From Candidatus Tityobacter terrigena (lineage in GTDB: Bacteria; Vulcanimicrobiota; Vulcanimicrobiia; Vulcanimicrobiales; Vulcanimicrobiaceae): a stretch of 55,413 bases of DNA. The notes under the pieces were generated by a model that had not been told where the DNA came from, searched no databases, and was given only the letters and a program-made list of their open reading frames with translations. The stretch's first letter is position 1. Each line of letters starts with the position of its first letter. The stretch lies in the NCBI GenBank assembly GCA_003156715.1, contig PMHO01000022.1:1-55413 (forward strand), written 5' to 3'. The translations under genes and the position numbers were made by a program. Of the stretch, positions 33,354-42,437 are shown in pieces.

Positions 33354-34202
33354 ATGAACCGGCTGTTGACGGTATTTCGCGGTGCCGGAAAGCGCTTCTC
33401 GCTCGACGGATGCGCCTTTCTGGCCCAGGCGGTCGCGTTCAACGCACTCTTTGCAATCTTTCCGCTGATCACGCTGGCGGTTGCAGTGCTCGCTTTCATC
33501 TACGGAGACCAGGCGGGTCAGGCGCGCGCACTAGCGCTGATTTCATCGCTCGCGCCGAACGTGCAAGCGATCTTGGTTTCCAACCTGCGCCACATCGTCG
33601 CGTTCAGAGGCATCTCCGGGGCGGTAGCGCTGGTGGCGCTCGTGTGGTCCGGTAAAAACCTCTTCCAAGGGTTGGCGTATGCCCTCGACCGCGCGCTGAA
33701 CGTTCCTCACGACCGCCCTCTCGTGCACGACATTCTCATAGCAGTCGTGATGCTCCCGATTCTCGGGATCATCTTCCTCGTCGCCACGGCGCTGCCCGTC
33801 CTCGTCGCGTTCATCGTCCAAGATGGCGGGTTCCGGTATTCGGCCACATGGTCCCAGGTGGCCGCGCAGGTAACCACGCTGGTTCTCATTCTGGTGGTGA
33901 CGGTGATTTTATACACCTTCCTGCCGAACCGAAGGCTCAGCCCAGCTTTCACCCTGCCGGGAGCGATCGTCACGACGGTCGGCTGGGGGATTGCCCAGGT
34001 CGCCTTCGCGGTGTACTCGACGCATGTCGACTACCGGCACGTCTACGGGGCCCTCGCCGCCGTCACCGTGCTGCTGCTGTGGTTTTACTATATGGCAACG
34101 ATCTTTCTCTTCGGTGCCGAATTCAACGCGCAGTGGTTCGAATCAACGACCGGTCACCGGCTCGGATCCGAAGAGCGCATCGGCGCGGGTCATCCGGCAT
34201 GA
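33354..34202 (+). CDS. yihY: YihY/BrkB family membrane protein
   Basis: 282 aa from the ATG at 33354, six predicted membrane helices. The N-terminal AQAVAFNALFAIFPLITLAV and the central FLPNRRLSPAFTLPGAIVTT, VGWGIAQVAFAVYSTH, then VYGALAAVTVLLLWFYYMA and FLFGAEFNAQW are hallmarks of the YihY/RBN family. Once thought to be RNase BN, the family is now regarded as an integral membrane protein of unknown activity. Stop overlaps the next gene by ATGA. Confidence 0.9.
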   Translation: MNRLLTVFRGAGKRFSLDGCAFLAQAVAFNALFAIFPLITLAVAVLAFIYGDQAGQARALALISSLAPNVQAILVSNLRHIVAFRGISGAVALVALVWSGKNLFQGLAYALDRALNVPHDRPLVHDILIAVVMLPILGIIFLVATALPVLVAFIVQDGGFRYSATWSQVAAQVTTLVLILVVTVILYTFLPNRRLSPAFTLPGAIVTTVGWGIAQVAFAVYSTHVDYRHVYGALAAVTVLLLWFYYMATIFLFGAEFNAQWFESTTGHRLGSEERIGAGHPA

Positions 34203-35386
34203 TCGCGCTCGCGAAGCTCCGCCCGATCCTATTCGTCCTGCTGGGGGCGCTTGCGCTCGTGGGCGCGATCAACCCCTTTCCAGCTCCAATTGTCGTCGTC
34301 TATCCGCTCGTCGTCGGCGGGGGAGCCGACCCTGAGATCGGGGCTAACCTTGCGGTGTTGATCTCGACTAAGCTTGGTGAAGGCGGCGGGGTCGTAGTCA
34401 AGCCGGCCACGCCGGGGACGCAACGCAGCAAGTACCTGGAAGCGGCCAAGGCGATCGGCGCCGACTACTACATTACCGGCTACGTCACGCCGCTCGGCGC
34501 CGATACCTCGCTGATCGCGCAAGTCGTCAGCACGTACAGCGGCAGCATGGTCTACAGTACGACGGCCTTCGTGCGCACCTACGGCGATGCCGTCGCGCAA
34601 GCCGACGTGCTGCGCCAGGCCATCCTCAACCACGCCGGCCGGGCGCTCGGCAACTACGATTTGCCCGAGAGCTACCCCAGCGCGTCGGCCGAGCCGACGA
34701 AGGGCGAGTCAAACCAAGCGAACCTTTCCCGAGCGTTTTCGCACCTCAAGCGGGGCACGCCGGGGCCTAGCCCCTCGCCTGCCGTGACCCCGACGACCGG
34801 ACTTGGCGAGCCGCGCCCGCAAGCGACCGGCGGCAACGCTGCGGGGGTCCTTTCGGTCGCCCAGCAACCGAACGCGCCGGCCAACCTGCCCACGGTCGGC
34901 CCCACGCACCCGCCCACCGGGCGCGTTGCGCGGGTGCCGGCAACGCCGCTTCCGTCACCGACGCCGGCGCCACGCTGGTTGATCGCGACCGTCAACGGCG
35001 ACGCGCCCGACCCCGAACGCAGCTACGCCGCCACTGCCCTGATCGTGGCACTGCGAGCCTCGGGGATCGATGCGGCTTACCTGCCCGTAAATCCAGCGGA
35101 TGTCCCCGCCCAGGCAGCCGTTCTGTGCAAGGCAAATCCCAGGACAATCCGGCTTTACACGGCGACGCTGGACCTCGTGCAGGGCGACGCGAAGAAGCCC
35201 GCCGGCCTTGGCCTGGAAACCGTCGGCTACGACTGCACGGGCGCGGTGCAGGCGCGTGTAAGCGCCGCCCTCAGCGCTTCCGCGGCGAACCCAAATCCGG
35301 CGATCGACCGGATCGCGCGCCAGGTCGCCGGCGCCCTGCTTCGGGCGCGTCCGCCGGCTCCAGCATCCCCTCGGGCAGGCTCATAA
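34199..35386 (+). CDS. Secreted/membrane hypothetical protein with Pro-rich linker
   Basis: 395 aa from an ATG overlapping the yihY stop. One N-terminal hydrophobic segment (ILFVLLGALALVGAI). A first domain of about 150 residues (VVVYPLVVGGGADPEIGANL, AKAIGADYYITGYVTPLG, ILNHAGRALGNYDLPESY) is joined by a Pro/Thr-rich linker to a second (LIATVNGDAPDPERSYAATA, GLGLETVGYDCTGAVQARV). The YITGYV pattern recalls TolB-amino-terminal or CsgG-like domains that bind envelope partners, but the match is loose. The last 116 bases overlap the convergent rimM. Confidence 0.65.
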   Translation: MIALAKLRPILFVLLGALALVGAINPFPAPIVVVYPLVVGGGADPEIGANLAVLISTKLGEGGGVVVKPATPGTQRSKYLEAAKAIGADYYITGYVTPLGADTSLIAQVVSTYSGSMVYSTTAFVRTYGDAVAQADVLRQAILNHAGRALGNYDLPESYPSASAEPTKGESNQANLSRAFSHLKRGTPGPSPSPAVTPTTGLGEPRPQATGGNAAGVLSVAQQPNAPANLPTVGPTHPPTGRVARVPATPLPSPTPAPRWLIATVNGDAPDPERSYAATALIVALRASGIDAAYLPVNPADVPAQAAVLCKANPRTIRLYTATLDLVQGDAKKPAGLGLETVGYDCTGAVQARVSAALSASAANPNPAIDRIARQVAGALLRARPPAPASPRAGS

Positions 35387-35849
35387 CGATCGTTCGCGAG
35401 CCGAGGTCGATCGAACGCAGGAACGCCTTGGCGAGCGGCACGCGCGAGCCGCCGGGCTCGACGACCAGACAGTCCTGCGCTGGAAAGTGCTCGACTGCGA
35501 CAACCGTCCCGAGCGCCCGGCCGGCGTCGTCGGCAAGCTGAAGGCCGATCAAGTCATCGACCAAGTATTCGTCGGGCCCGAGCTCGATCTCAGCCCGCTC
35601 GGCGTACAGGATATGGCCCACCAGGGCGGCAGCCGTTTCCGGGTCTCCGATGCCCGCGAAGCGCGCGATGGTGTGCTTTCGATGGCGCTGCAGCTCGATC
35701 AAGTCGAGCCGGCGTCCGCCGCCCTCCTGCGCTAACGCATAACTGCCGCCGACCCGCAGCGTCCCTTCGCCGGCCGGTGTGGGACGGCACTTGAACGCCC
35801 CGCGGACGCCGAAAACGCCGGCCAGCTGGGCGACGGCGACGCGGTTCAC
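35271..35849 (-). CDS. rimM: Ribosome maturation factor RimM
   Basis: 192 aa from a GTG overlapping the lspA stop (GTGA). Assists 16S processing and 30S head assembly. N-terminal domain [20 protein letters not shown] and the PRC-barrel [22 protein letters not shown], then [20 protein letters not shown] and LPEGML, where the family normally ends. About 30 extra basic residues follow ([19 protein letters not shown]), encoded antisense to the end of the convergent gene. The usual downstream trmD and rplS are absent. Confidence 0.9.
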   Translation of the reverse strand: MNRVAVAQLAGVFGVRGAFKCRPTPAGEGTLRVGGSYALAQEGGGRRLDLIELQRHRKHTIARFAGIGDPETAAALVGHILYAERAEIELGPDEYLVDDLIGLQLADDAGRALGTVVAVEHFPAQDCLVVEPGGSRVPLAKAFLRSIDLGSRTIVMSLPEGMLEPADAPEAGRRRPGARSGRSPDLGSPRKR

Positions 35850-36292
35850 GCGCGGTGCCTCGGACGCAGCAGCGCAAGCGCGATCGCGCCCAGGCCGCCG
35901 GTGATGGCGACGTCGGCCAGGTTGAACGCGTAGAAGTCCCGCAGCAAGATGAAGTCGACGACGTAGCCGTGTGCGACGCGGTCGACGATATTCCCGAGCG
36001 CACCGCCGGCGACCAGACCGTAGCCGACTTGGACGAGCGGCGCCACCGGCAGAACGGCGTGCAGCCACCACGCCAGGCCCGCGAGCGTGAGCAAGGCGAG
36101 CACGATCATCACGCCGGGGGGCGCACCGAAAAGATCCATCGCCCCACGTACGTTGCGCGCGTCGACAAGCCAAACCAGATGTTCGATCAGGGGTCGCCGG
36201 CCGCCGAGGGGAAGCGCAGCCAGCACCGCACGCTTGGACAGGAGATCCGCGATCCCGGCAAACGCCGTTGCGATCGCGATGCGCTCAATCAA
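35846..36292 (-). CDS. lspA: Lipoprotein signal peptidase (signal peptidase II)
   Basis: 148 aa from a TTG. Four membrane helices. Cleaves prolipoproteins before the lipid-modified Cys. Catalytic aspartates lie in [19 protein letters not shown] and [15 protein letters not shown]-terminal [15 protein letters not shown] corresponds to the family's D-x-x-x-K start. Position between khpA and rimM is unusual, but the window encodes several lipoproteins that need this enzyme. Confidence 0.93.
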   Translation of the reverse strand: MIERIAIATAFAGIADLLSKRAVLAALPLGGRRPLIEHLVWLVDARNVRGAMDLFGAPPGVMIVLALLTLAGLAWWLHAVLPVAPLVQVGYGLVAGGALGNIVDRVAHGYVVDFILLRDFYAFNLADVAITGGLGAIALALLRPRHRA

Positions 36293-36303
36293 ACGCGCGG
36301 CCG

Positions 36304-36840
36304 TTACTGGGTTCCGTTGACCTCTTCAGGCTCATCGTCCGCGGCTTCTTCTTCCTCGTCGACGTCGATGATATCCACCGTGACGCGGCCTTCGGCTCCA
36401 GCGCGAACGAGGGTGCGCAGCGCTTGCGCGACGCGGCCTCCGCGCCCGATGACCTTTCCGAGATCCCCCGGATCGACTTCCAACTCGAGCACCGGGCCTT
36501 TGGGATCCGCGTGGAGCTCGACGGCGACCGCGTCGGGCTTTGCCACCAGTTTCTTCGCAAGAAAGCTCAGCAGCTCGACCGCGCGCGGCAGCGCGATCTC
36601 CTCGGCGAGCGGCGGCCGCTGCGGTTTTTCAAATCGCCGCCGGATGGTCCCATCGAGCGGCTCGCGCTTCTCGGGGCGGCTTCCCCGCCGGCGGCGCGGT
36701 GCGGCCTCGTCCTCAGGCTCGATCTCGTCGATGATCGTTTCACCGCTCGCGATCGAACGCGCCCCCAGGGTCGAGCGGCGTTCGTCTTCTTCGCCGCTCT
36801 CATCTCCGAAAAGACCAAACTCGTCGTCGAAGGCGCTCAT
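36304..36840 (-). CDS. khpA: KH-domain RNA-binding protein KhpA with long N-terminal extension
   Basis: 178 aa. The C-terminal 85 residues or so are a normal Khp[41 protein letters not shown] (GxxG loop GRGG), [12 protein letters not shown]. It is preceded by about 85 residues rich in acidic then basic residues ([32 protein letters not shown]), and an acidic tail follows. Typical KhpA is about 75-80 aa. The extension is probably disordered and could alter RNA or partner binding. Between rpsP and lspA, as expected for rpsP-khpA. Confidence 0.88.
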   Translation of the reverse strand: MSAFDDEFGLFGDESGEEDERRSTLGARSIASGETIIDEIEPEDEAAPRRRRGSRPEKREPLDGTIRRRFEKPQRPPLAEEIALPRAVELLSFLAKKLVAKPDAVAVELHADPKGPVLELEVDPGDLGKVIGRGGRVAQALRTLVRAGAEGRVTVDIIDVDEEEEAADDEPEEVNGTQ

Positions 36841-36843
36841 GGC

Positions 36844-37137
36844 TTAGCCATCTTTTCGGGCCTTCGGCGCCCGCTTGGTAACCGGCACGTGCCCGCGCTC
36901 GACCAAACCTCGTTCGGCCAAGAGGCGGCGCACGGGATCGCTCGGTTGCGCGCCTTTACCGAGCCACTCTTTGACTTTTTCCTCGTCGACGACGATCGTC
37001 TTGGGTTGCGTTCGCGGATTGTAGTGGCCGAGGATTTCGATGAAACGGCCATCGCGCGGCGAGCGCGCATCGGTAACGATAAATCGGTAGGTCGGTTGTT
37101 TCTTGGCGCCCATGCGCCGCAGGCGGATCTTCACCAT
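36844..37137 (-). CDS. rpsP: 30S ribosomal protein S16
   Basis: 97 aa. Recognised from [38 protein letters not shown] and the [15 protein letters not shown] segment. Binds 16S rRNA early in 30S assembly. Stop lies 3 bases before the khpA ATG, consistent with an ffh-rpsP-khpA transcript. Length normal with a short basic tail. Confidence 0.97.
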   Translation of the reverse strand: MVKIRLRRMGAKKQPTYRFIVTDARSPRDGRFIEILGHYNPRTQPKTIVVDEEKVKEWLGKGAQPSDPVRRLLAERGLVERGHVPVTKRAPKARKDG

Positions 37138-37194
37138 GTGGGGCCGTCGTTCTCTTTCATTACGTGCGCTCGCGAATAACTGGTCGCGAGCCTA

Positions 37195-38517
37195 TCAACG
37201 GCCCACAGCTCCAAAAGGTAGCCGGGGCCGTTTACCGCCGAGTTGCTTCATCATCTGGCGGGAAGCTTCGAATTGTTTGATGAGCCGGTTTACCTCGTTG
37301 ACCTGCGTGCCGCTGCCCAGCGCAATGCGCCGCCGTCGCGAGCCGTTGAGAACGTCGGGACGGGCGCGCTCGCGGCGCGTCATCGAGCAGATAATCGCCT
37401 CCACGCGTTTGACGTCGCGCTCGTCGATCTCAACGTCTTTGGGCAAGGCTTTTGAGAGCCCCGGGATCATCTTCATGAGCTCGCTCATCGAACCCATCTT
37501 ACGGACTTGCCGAAGCTGGTCGAGGAAGTCGTCGAGCGTAAAGTCGTTCTTGCGCAGCTTTTGCTCGAGCGCCTTGGCTTGCTCGAGCGAGTAGACGCTC
37601 TGCGTCTTCTCGATCAGCGTCAGCACGTCGCCCATGCCCAGAATGCGCGAGGCAAGCCGATCGGGATGGAACGCTTCGAGCGCCGACAATTTTTCGCCGA
37701 CGCCCACGAACTTGATGGGAGCGCCCGTGACCTGATAGATCGATAGTGCGGCTCCGCCGCGCGCGTCGCCATCCATCTTGGTCAGGACGATGCCCGTGAT
37801 GCCGAGCCGGTCGTTGAAGACTTTGGCGACGGTCGTGGCCTGCTGTCCGGTCATCGCGTCGGCGACGAACAGGATCTCGCGCGGCTTGGTGGCTGCTTTG
37901 AGCTCGTCGAGCTCGCTCATGAGCTCTTCATCAATTTGCAAGCGGCCGGCCGTATCGATGATGACCGTCGCGATGCCAAGCCGCCGTGCTTCCTCGACGC
38001 CCGCTCGGGCGATCGCAACCGGCTTGCGCGTGTCTTGGGCGAAGGCCGGAAGATCGATCTGCTTGGCGAGCATCTGCAACTGCTCGATGGCTGCCGGACG
38101 GTACACGTCCGCGGCGACCAGCAAGGAACGGCGCCCCTGCTCCTTGAGCCGCAGCGCAAGCTTGCCGGCAAATGTCGTCTTGCCCGAGCCTTGCAAGCCC
38201 ACGAGCATGATGACCGTCGGCGGTGCGTCGGCGAACTGCAGCCGCGCCTGCGCGCCGCCCATCAGGCTGACCAGCTCCTCGTGGACGATCTTGACGACCG
38301 ATTGCGCCGGGGTGAGCGAGGCGAGGACGTCCGCGCCGACGGCGCGCTCTTTGACCCGCGCGACGAAGTCCTTGGCGACCGCGAGGTTGACGTCGGCCTC
38401 GAGCAGCGCAATGCGAACTTCGCGCGCGACCTCGTTGACGTCGGACTCGGAAAGACGTCCGCGGCCGGCGAGCCGCGTGAAGACTGCTCCGAGCCGCTCG
38501 GTCAGGGCCTCAAGCAT
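37195..38517 (-). CDS. ffh: Signal recognition particle protein Ffh (SRP54)
   Basis: 440 aa. N domain, then the GTPase: MLVGLQGSGKTTFAGKLA (G1), VIIDTAGRLQIDEELM (G3), VLTKMDGDARGGAALS (G4 region), and a methionine-rich M domain (SMSELMKMIPGLSK, FEASRQMMKQLGG) that binds the signal sequence and SRP RNA. Works with the ffs RNA at 20700-20811. In many bacteria it precedes rpsP, as here. Confidence 0.97.
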   Translation of the reverse strand: MLEALTERLGAVFTRLAGRGRLSESDVNEVAREVRIALLEADVNLAVAKDFVARVKERAVGADVLASLTPAQSVVKIVHEELVSLMGGAQARLQFADAPPTVIMLVGLQGSGKTTFAGKLALRLKEQGRRSLLVAADVYRPAAIEQLQMLAKQIDLPAFAQDTRKPVAIARAGVEEARRLGIATVIIDTAGRLQIDEELMSELDELKAATKPREILFVADAMTGQQATTVAKVFNDRLGITGIVLTKMDGDARGGAALSIYQVTGAPIKFVGVGEKLSALEAFHPDRLASRILGMGDVLTLIEKTQSVYSLEQAKALEQKLRKNDFTLDDFLDQLRQVRKMGSMSELMKMIPGLSKALPKDVEIDERDVKRVEAIICSMTRRERARPDVLNGSRRRRIALGSGTQVNEVNRLIKQFEASRQMMKQLGGKRPRLPFGAVGR

Positions 38518-38561
38518 GCGGAACCGGCCCGCCTACCGGGGGTGCGTACAAGTCTGGATGC

Positions 38562-38816
38562 CTAGGCCTTCGGAGCCGTTTCTTCGATCTTCTTGACGGC
38601 GTCGCCGACGGTCTTGATCTTTTCCGCTTCCTCGTCCGGGATGTCGATATTGAACTCGGTCTCGAAGGCCATCACGAGCTCGACCTGGTCGAGCGAGTCC
38701 GCGCCGAGGTCGTCCGTGATCGATGCCTCCGGCGTGACTTCAGCTTCGTCCACACCAAGCTGCTCGACGATGATCTTCTTGACCTTATCGAAGGTCGTGC
38801 TAGTCGTTTCCGCCAT
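38562..38816 (-). CDS. acpP: Acyl carrier protein
   Basis: 84 aa from the ATG at 38816 with AGGAG 5 bases upstream. Acidic four-helix protein; phosphopantetheine attaches to Ser in [17 protein letters not shown]. Typical N-terminal [16 protein letters not shown]. Carries growing acyl chains for the Fab enzymes encoded just upstream. No fabF follows it, unlike the usual arrangement. Confidence 0.97.
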   Translation of the reverse strand: MAETTSTTFDKVKKIIVEQLGVDEAEVTPEASITDDLGADSLDQVELVMAFETEFNIDIPDEEAEKIKTVGDAVKKIEETAPKA

Positions 38817-38845
38817 GGATCTCCTGTGCGCTCTGCGCGCCAACC

Positions 38846-39592
38846 CTACATAAGAAAACCGCCGTCGACCACGATTGTCTGACCGGTCACGTACCGGGCC
38901 GCGTCAGAACACAAGAAGGTGACGACTCCACTGACATCTTCCGGGCTGCCCGAACGTCCAAGCGCGATCGAGGCAAGGTAATGGGCACGCGCCCGCTCGG
39001 GCATCGCTTCCGTCATCGAGGTTTCGATCAGGCCCGGCGCAACGGCGTTGACTCTTATGTTCCGCGAGCCCAATTCCTTCGCTGCCGACTTTGCGAGTCC
39101 GAGCAACCCGGCTTTGGCGGCGGCGTACGCCGTCTGCCCTGCGTTCCCGGCCAAGCCCACGATGCTTGATACCAGGACGATCGAGCCGTAGCGCTGCTTC
39201 ATCATCGGGCGAGCCGCCGCCGAGACGAGGTAGAACGCGGATTTAAGATTCACCGCGAGCACGGCCTCGAGCTCGGGAGGCTTGACTCGAACGATCAATC
39301 CGTCCAGCGCTTGGCCGGCGTTGGCCACGGCGTGGTCGATGCGGCCCAGGGCCGAGAGCGTTCCGGCGACGGCGCGCTCGACCGCGGCGGCGTCGGTCAC
39401 GTCGCAGACCTCGCTATGAACCACGGTCGCGGGGCGTGCCGAGCGCACCGCCGCGGCTGTTTCATCGAGGGTCGGCTGGTGGCGTCCGAGGATGGCCAGA
39501 TCGGCTCCGGCGCGCGCCAAGTCAATGGCGATCGCCCGTCCTATTCCCCGGCTCGCCCCCGTTACAAGGGCAACCGTGCCTGCCAGGCTCAC
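38846..39592 (-). CDS. fabG: 3-oxoacyl-[acyl-carrier-protein] reductase
   Basis: 248 aa short-chain dehydrogenase. NADPH motif [15 protein letters not shown], structural NAG ([12 protein letters not shown]), catalytic Ser in [16 protein letters not shown] and Tyr/Lys in [15 protein letters not shown]-terminal [17 protein letters not shown] and VDGGF. Reduces 3-oxoacyl-ACP in the fatty-acid cycle. Start overlaps the fabD stop by 4 bases. Confidence 0.95.
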   Translation of the reverse strand: MSLAGTVALVTGASRGIGRAIAIDLARAGADLAILGRHQPTLDETAAAVRSARPATVVHSEVCDVTDAAAVERAVAGTLSALGRIDHAVANAGQALDGLIVRVKPPELEAVLAVNLKSAFYLVSAAARPMMKQRYGSIVLVSSIVGLAGNAGQTAYAAAKAGLLGLAKSAAKELGSRNIRVNAVAPGLIETSMTEAMPERARAHYLASIALGRSGSPEDVSGVVTFLCSDAARYVTGQTIVVDGGFLM

Positions 39593-40542
39593 GGTCCCGT
39601 GGCCACGCCTTGCTTCGCTTCGAGCATCCGAGCTAGCTTCGTGAGGCCGCCTTCGTCGCCCACATGAAGCGTGGCCGGCACGCCGTCCATTCGGCGCATG
39701 AGCGGCGTCAGGACGGGCGACCCGCCGAACTCAACGACCAAGTCGAGTCCTTCCGCCAGCAGCCGCTGAGCCGTGGCATGCCATTGCACCTCGGAGCTCA
39801 CCGAGCGGATCAGGTTGCGGCGAATCGTCGCGACATCGCGGTACGGCTGGGCATCGACGTTGGAGATCACCGTGAAGGACGGCAGCTCGATGGGGGCACG
39901 CTCGATCCAGGGGACAAAGGCTTCGCGGGCCGGCTCCATCAGAGCGCTATGCCATGCGCCCGAGACGTTCAACGGCACCACGCGCTTGGCGCCGAGCGCC
40001 GTTGCCAGCGCTCCGGCACGTGCGACGGCGTCGCGGTCCCCGCTGATCACGATCTGGCCCGGCGCGTTGAAGTTGGCCAGTTGCGCGCGGCCCTCGGGAC
40101 CGGCGCCGGCGACGGCCTCGCGCACGCGTTCCGCATCCAATCCGAGGATGGCGGCCATCGCGCCGGGGGCTCGCTCTGCCGCATCCTGCATGGCGAGGCC
40201 ACGCCGGTTGACGAGGGCCAGCGCTTCTTCGAAATCGAGCGAGCCGGCCAGCGTCAGGCTGCAGAATTCGCCGAACGAGTGACCCGCGCTCGCGACGGTC
40301 TGCAAGTCCCCACCTGCGGCCGCGGCCAGCGCGTAGTTGACGACAAAGATCGCCGGCTGGCTAAAGCGCGTCTCGCGCAGCACGTCCTCGGGACCGTCAC
40401 GGACCAGCGCCTGCAGATCGTAGCCGAGCACGCGCTTCGCGCGCGCGAACAAGTCCGCGGCGATCGGCGAGCAAGCCGCGATGGCGCCGCCCATACCGAC
40501 ACTTTGCGAACCCTGCCCCGGGAAAACGGCGCCGACGCGCAC
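39589..40542 (-). CDS. fabD: Malonyl-CoA:ACP transacylase
   Basis: 317 aa. Loads malonate on ACP. VFPGQGSQSVGMGG at the N-terminus, nucleophile elbow ASAGHSFGEFCSLTLA, and catalytic His region VSGAWHSALMEPA. Directly follows fabH (1-base gap) and overlaps fabG. Confidence 0.95.
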   Translation of the reverse strand: MRVGAVFPGQGSQSVGMGGAIAACSPIAADLFARAKRVLGYDLQALVRDGPEDVLRETRFSQPAIFVVNYALAAAAGGDLQTVASAGHSFGEFCSLTLAGSLDFEEALALVNRRGLAMQDAAERAPGAMAAILGLDAERVREAVAGAGPEGRAQLANFNAPGQIVISGDRDAVARAGALATALGAKRVVPLNVSGAWHSALMEPAREAFVPWIERAPIELPSFTVISNVDAQPYRDVATIRRNLIRSVSSEVQWHATAQRLLAEGLDLVVEFGGSPVLTPLMRRMDGVPATLHVGDEGGLTKLARMLEAKQGVATGP

Positions 40543-40543
40543 C

Positions 40544-41566
40544 TCAGGCTTCGCTCAAGAGCGTCCTGCCGAGCGTCGTCCAGCGCCATACGACCGAGCC
40601 CCACGAGAGGCCGCCGCCGAAACCCGTAAAAACCACGACGTCGCCGTCTTTGAGGATATCGCGCTCGATCGTCTCCGACAGGGCGATCGGTATCGAAGCC
40701 GACGACGTGTTCCCGAAGCGCTCGATGTTGATGACGACGCGCTCGAGCGGGATTTCGAGGCGCTTGGAGGCCGCTTCGATGATGCGGCGGTTGGCCTGGT
40801 GCGGGACCATCCAGTCGACGTCGTGCGTGGTGAGGTTGGCGCGCGCCAACGCGGTGTGCGCCGATTCGACCATCTTGTTGACCGCGTACTTGAAGATCTC
40901 GCGCCCGCTCATCTTGACGAACTGTTCGCCGTGCGCGATGCCCTCGGCCGTGAGCGGCCGGCGCGAGCCGCCGCCGGCAACGTAGAGCAGTTCGGGGTTC
41001 TCGCCGTCGGCTCCGAGATCGCAGCCGAGAAACGAGTCGTGGCCCGGCGGGCTCCGTTCGAGGACGGCCGCCCCCGCGCCATCCCCGAAGAGAATGACGG
41101 TGTTGCGGTCGTTCGGATTGAGGATGCGCGAAAGCGTTTCGACACCGACGATCATCACGCGGCGGAAAACGCCGGCGCGAATGAAGCTGGCGGCCATCGG
41201 GAGCGCGTAGATGAAGCCGCTGCAGGCGATCTCGATGTCGAAAGCGGCCGTGCCGGCCGCACCGAGATTGGATGCGACGATGCATGCGGTTGCCGGGAAC
41301 TGGTAGTCCGGAGTGACGGTCGCGACGATCCAGCAGTCGATCGACGTGGCTTCCAATCCCGCTCGCACGAGCGCATGGCGCGCGGCCTCGGTAGCTAAAT
41401 CGCTTGACGCCATCTCCGGCGGAGCGTAGCGGCGCTCGCGCATTCCCGTGCGCGTGACGATCCACTCGTTCGAGGTGTCGAGGGTGCGCTCGAAGTCGGC
41501 GTTGGAGACGATGCGCTCGGGGGCGAAGTGACCGACGCCAGCGATGCGAGCGCCGTGCGGTCCGAT
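40544..41566 (-). CDS. fabH: 3-oxoacyl-ACP synthase III (KAS III), apparent ATC start
   Basis: 340 aa when started at ATC 41566. The first ATG in frame (41443) would lose about 41 conserved residues: ARIAGVGHFAPERIVSNADF, then TSNEWIVTRTGMRERRY. With the ATC start the catalytic Cys (FDIEIACSGF) falls near residue 115, close to Cys112 of the E. coli enzyme; His (VPHQANRR) and Asn (RFGNTSSASI) complete the triad. No ATG, GTG or TTG lies in frame between the rpmF stop and 41443. Condenses acetyl-CoA or branched acyl-CoA with malonyl-ACP to start fatty-acid synthesis. plsX, usually just upstream, is missing. Confidence 0.92.
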   Translation of the reverse strand: MGPHGARIAGVGHFAPERIVSNADFERTLDTSNEWIVTRTGMRERRYAPPEMASSDLATEAARHALVRAGLEATSIDCWIVATVTPDYQFPATACIVASNLGAAGTAAFDIEIACSGFIYALPMAASFIRAGVFRRVMIVGVETLSRILNPNDRNTVILFGDGAGAAVLERSPPGHDSFLGCDLGADGENPELLYVAGGGSRRPLTAEGIAHGEQFVKMSGREIFKYAVNKMVESAHTALARANLTTHDVDWMVPHQANRRIIEAASKRLEIPLERVVINIERFGNTSSASIPIALSETIERDILKDGDVVVFTGFGGGLSWGSVVWRWTTLGRTLLSEA

Positions 41567-41582
41567 CGACCCGTTGGACGGT

Positions 41583-41789
41583 TTAGCCGTGTGAATGTGC
41601 TGCGTGCTCTTCGCGCGGCTCGATGGCTTTGCGGCCGTCGTAGAATCCGCAGTTCTGGCAAACGAAGTGCGGTCGCCGTGCAGCGTGACATTGCGGGCAC
41701 TCGACCAAGGTCACCGGGTTGAGCTTCCAATTGGCAGCCCGGCGGCTGCGCGTCTTCGAACGAGGGGTCTTCCATTTCGGGTTGGCCAT
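41583..41789 (-). CDS. rpmF: 50S ribosomal protein L32
   Basis: 68 aa from the ATG at 41789 (GGAG 6 bases upstream). MANPKWKTPRSKTRSRRAAN is the family N-terminus; CPQC and CQNC form a zinc ribbon, so this is the zinc-binding form. Histidine-rich C-terminus (HAAHSHG). Between yceD and fabH in the common yceD-rpmF-fab arrangement. Confidence 0.96.
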   Translation of the reverse strand: MANPKWKTPRSKTRSRRAANWKLNPVTLVECPQCHAARRPHFVCQNCGFYDGRKAIEPREEHAAHSHG

Positions 41790-41791
41790 AG

Positions 41792-42253
41792 CTACTCCGT
41801 AGGCGGGGGACAAGTGCACGAGCCGTCGCGCTTTCGGCCGCAGGTCGGGCAGAGACCGGGACAATCCTCCGCGCAGAGGACCACCATGGGCAGCGCCGAG
41901 TCGATCAGCTGGCGGATCAGATCGCTCAGGTCGAGTTCGTCACCGGAGAGCAAGTTGCTCTCGCCGAGCGTTTCGGACCGTTCGGCCTCCGCCTCCACGC
42001 GTTCCTCGACGTCGAGGTGCAAAGGAAAGCGCAGGTCGTCGAGACAGCGGCCACAGGTTCCGATCGCTTCGACATCGACCGTCCCCTCAAGTTCGAGCCC
42101 TTCGGCCAGCTTCCGGACGGTCAGAGCGACCTTAGCCGGCCCCAAGAACGACAGCGTCTCGGACGGCGGCAACCCGATTTGCTCGCGCACGTCGATTTCC
42201 CGACCCGCGACGAGCACGCTGCCGACGTCGATTTTTCCCTCCGACGTCCTCAC
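41792..42253 (-). CDS. yceD: YceD/DUF177 family protein
   Basis: 153 aa from a GTG. DUF177 proteins affect 23S rRNA accumulation; the plant homologue is needed for chloroplast rRNA. Recognised from LRFPLHLDVEERVEAEA, DELDLSDLIRQLIDSALPM and the Cys-rich end (CAEDCPGLCPTCG), plus an internal CGRC pair. First gene of the operon behind a strong promoter. Confidence 0.92.
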   Translation of the reverse strand: MRTSEGKIDVGSVLVAGREIDVREQIGLPPSETLSFLGPAKVALTVRKLAEGLELEGTVDVEAIGTCGRCLDDLRFPLHLDVEERVEAEAERSETLGESNLLSGDELDLSDLIRQLIDSALPMVVLCAEDCPGLCPTCGRKRDGSCTCPPPTE

Positions 42254-42284
42254 GCCGCGACCCCCACCCTAACGCAACCACCCA

Positions 42285-42313
42285 ATAATAGGGACCGCTA
42301 CCCCCCTTGTCAA
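42285..42313 (-). promoter_or_regulatory. Strong sigma-70 promoter of the yceD-rpmF-fab operon
   Basis: Minus strand TTGACA (42308-42313), exactly 17 bases, then TATTAT (42285-42290). One base from the full sigma-70 consensus. It lies about 30 bases upstream of the yceD GTG and probably drives the whole 11-gene run down to rimM. Confidence 0.8.
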
Positions 42314-42437
42314 CGCGACCGGGGTCCTGGGCGCGAGCATGTGCAGATCCGACGTTTGTCGATGGCCGGCCGGCTAGACTGCGGACTTGTCGCGCGCCGC
42401 CCCTGTGGGATAGGGCGTTCGGAGGAGCGAGAGTGCG

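Noticed and set aside
39664-40629. 321-codon plus-strand frame antisense to fabD
   Set aside because: Antisense shadow of a well-supported gene; no motif.
40254-41465. 403-codon minus-strand frame across fabH and fabD
   Set aside because: Alternative frame; the catalytic motifs of FabH and FabD lie in other frames.
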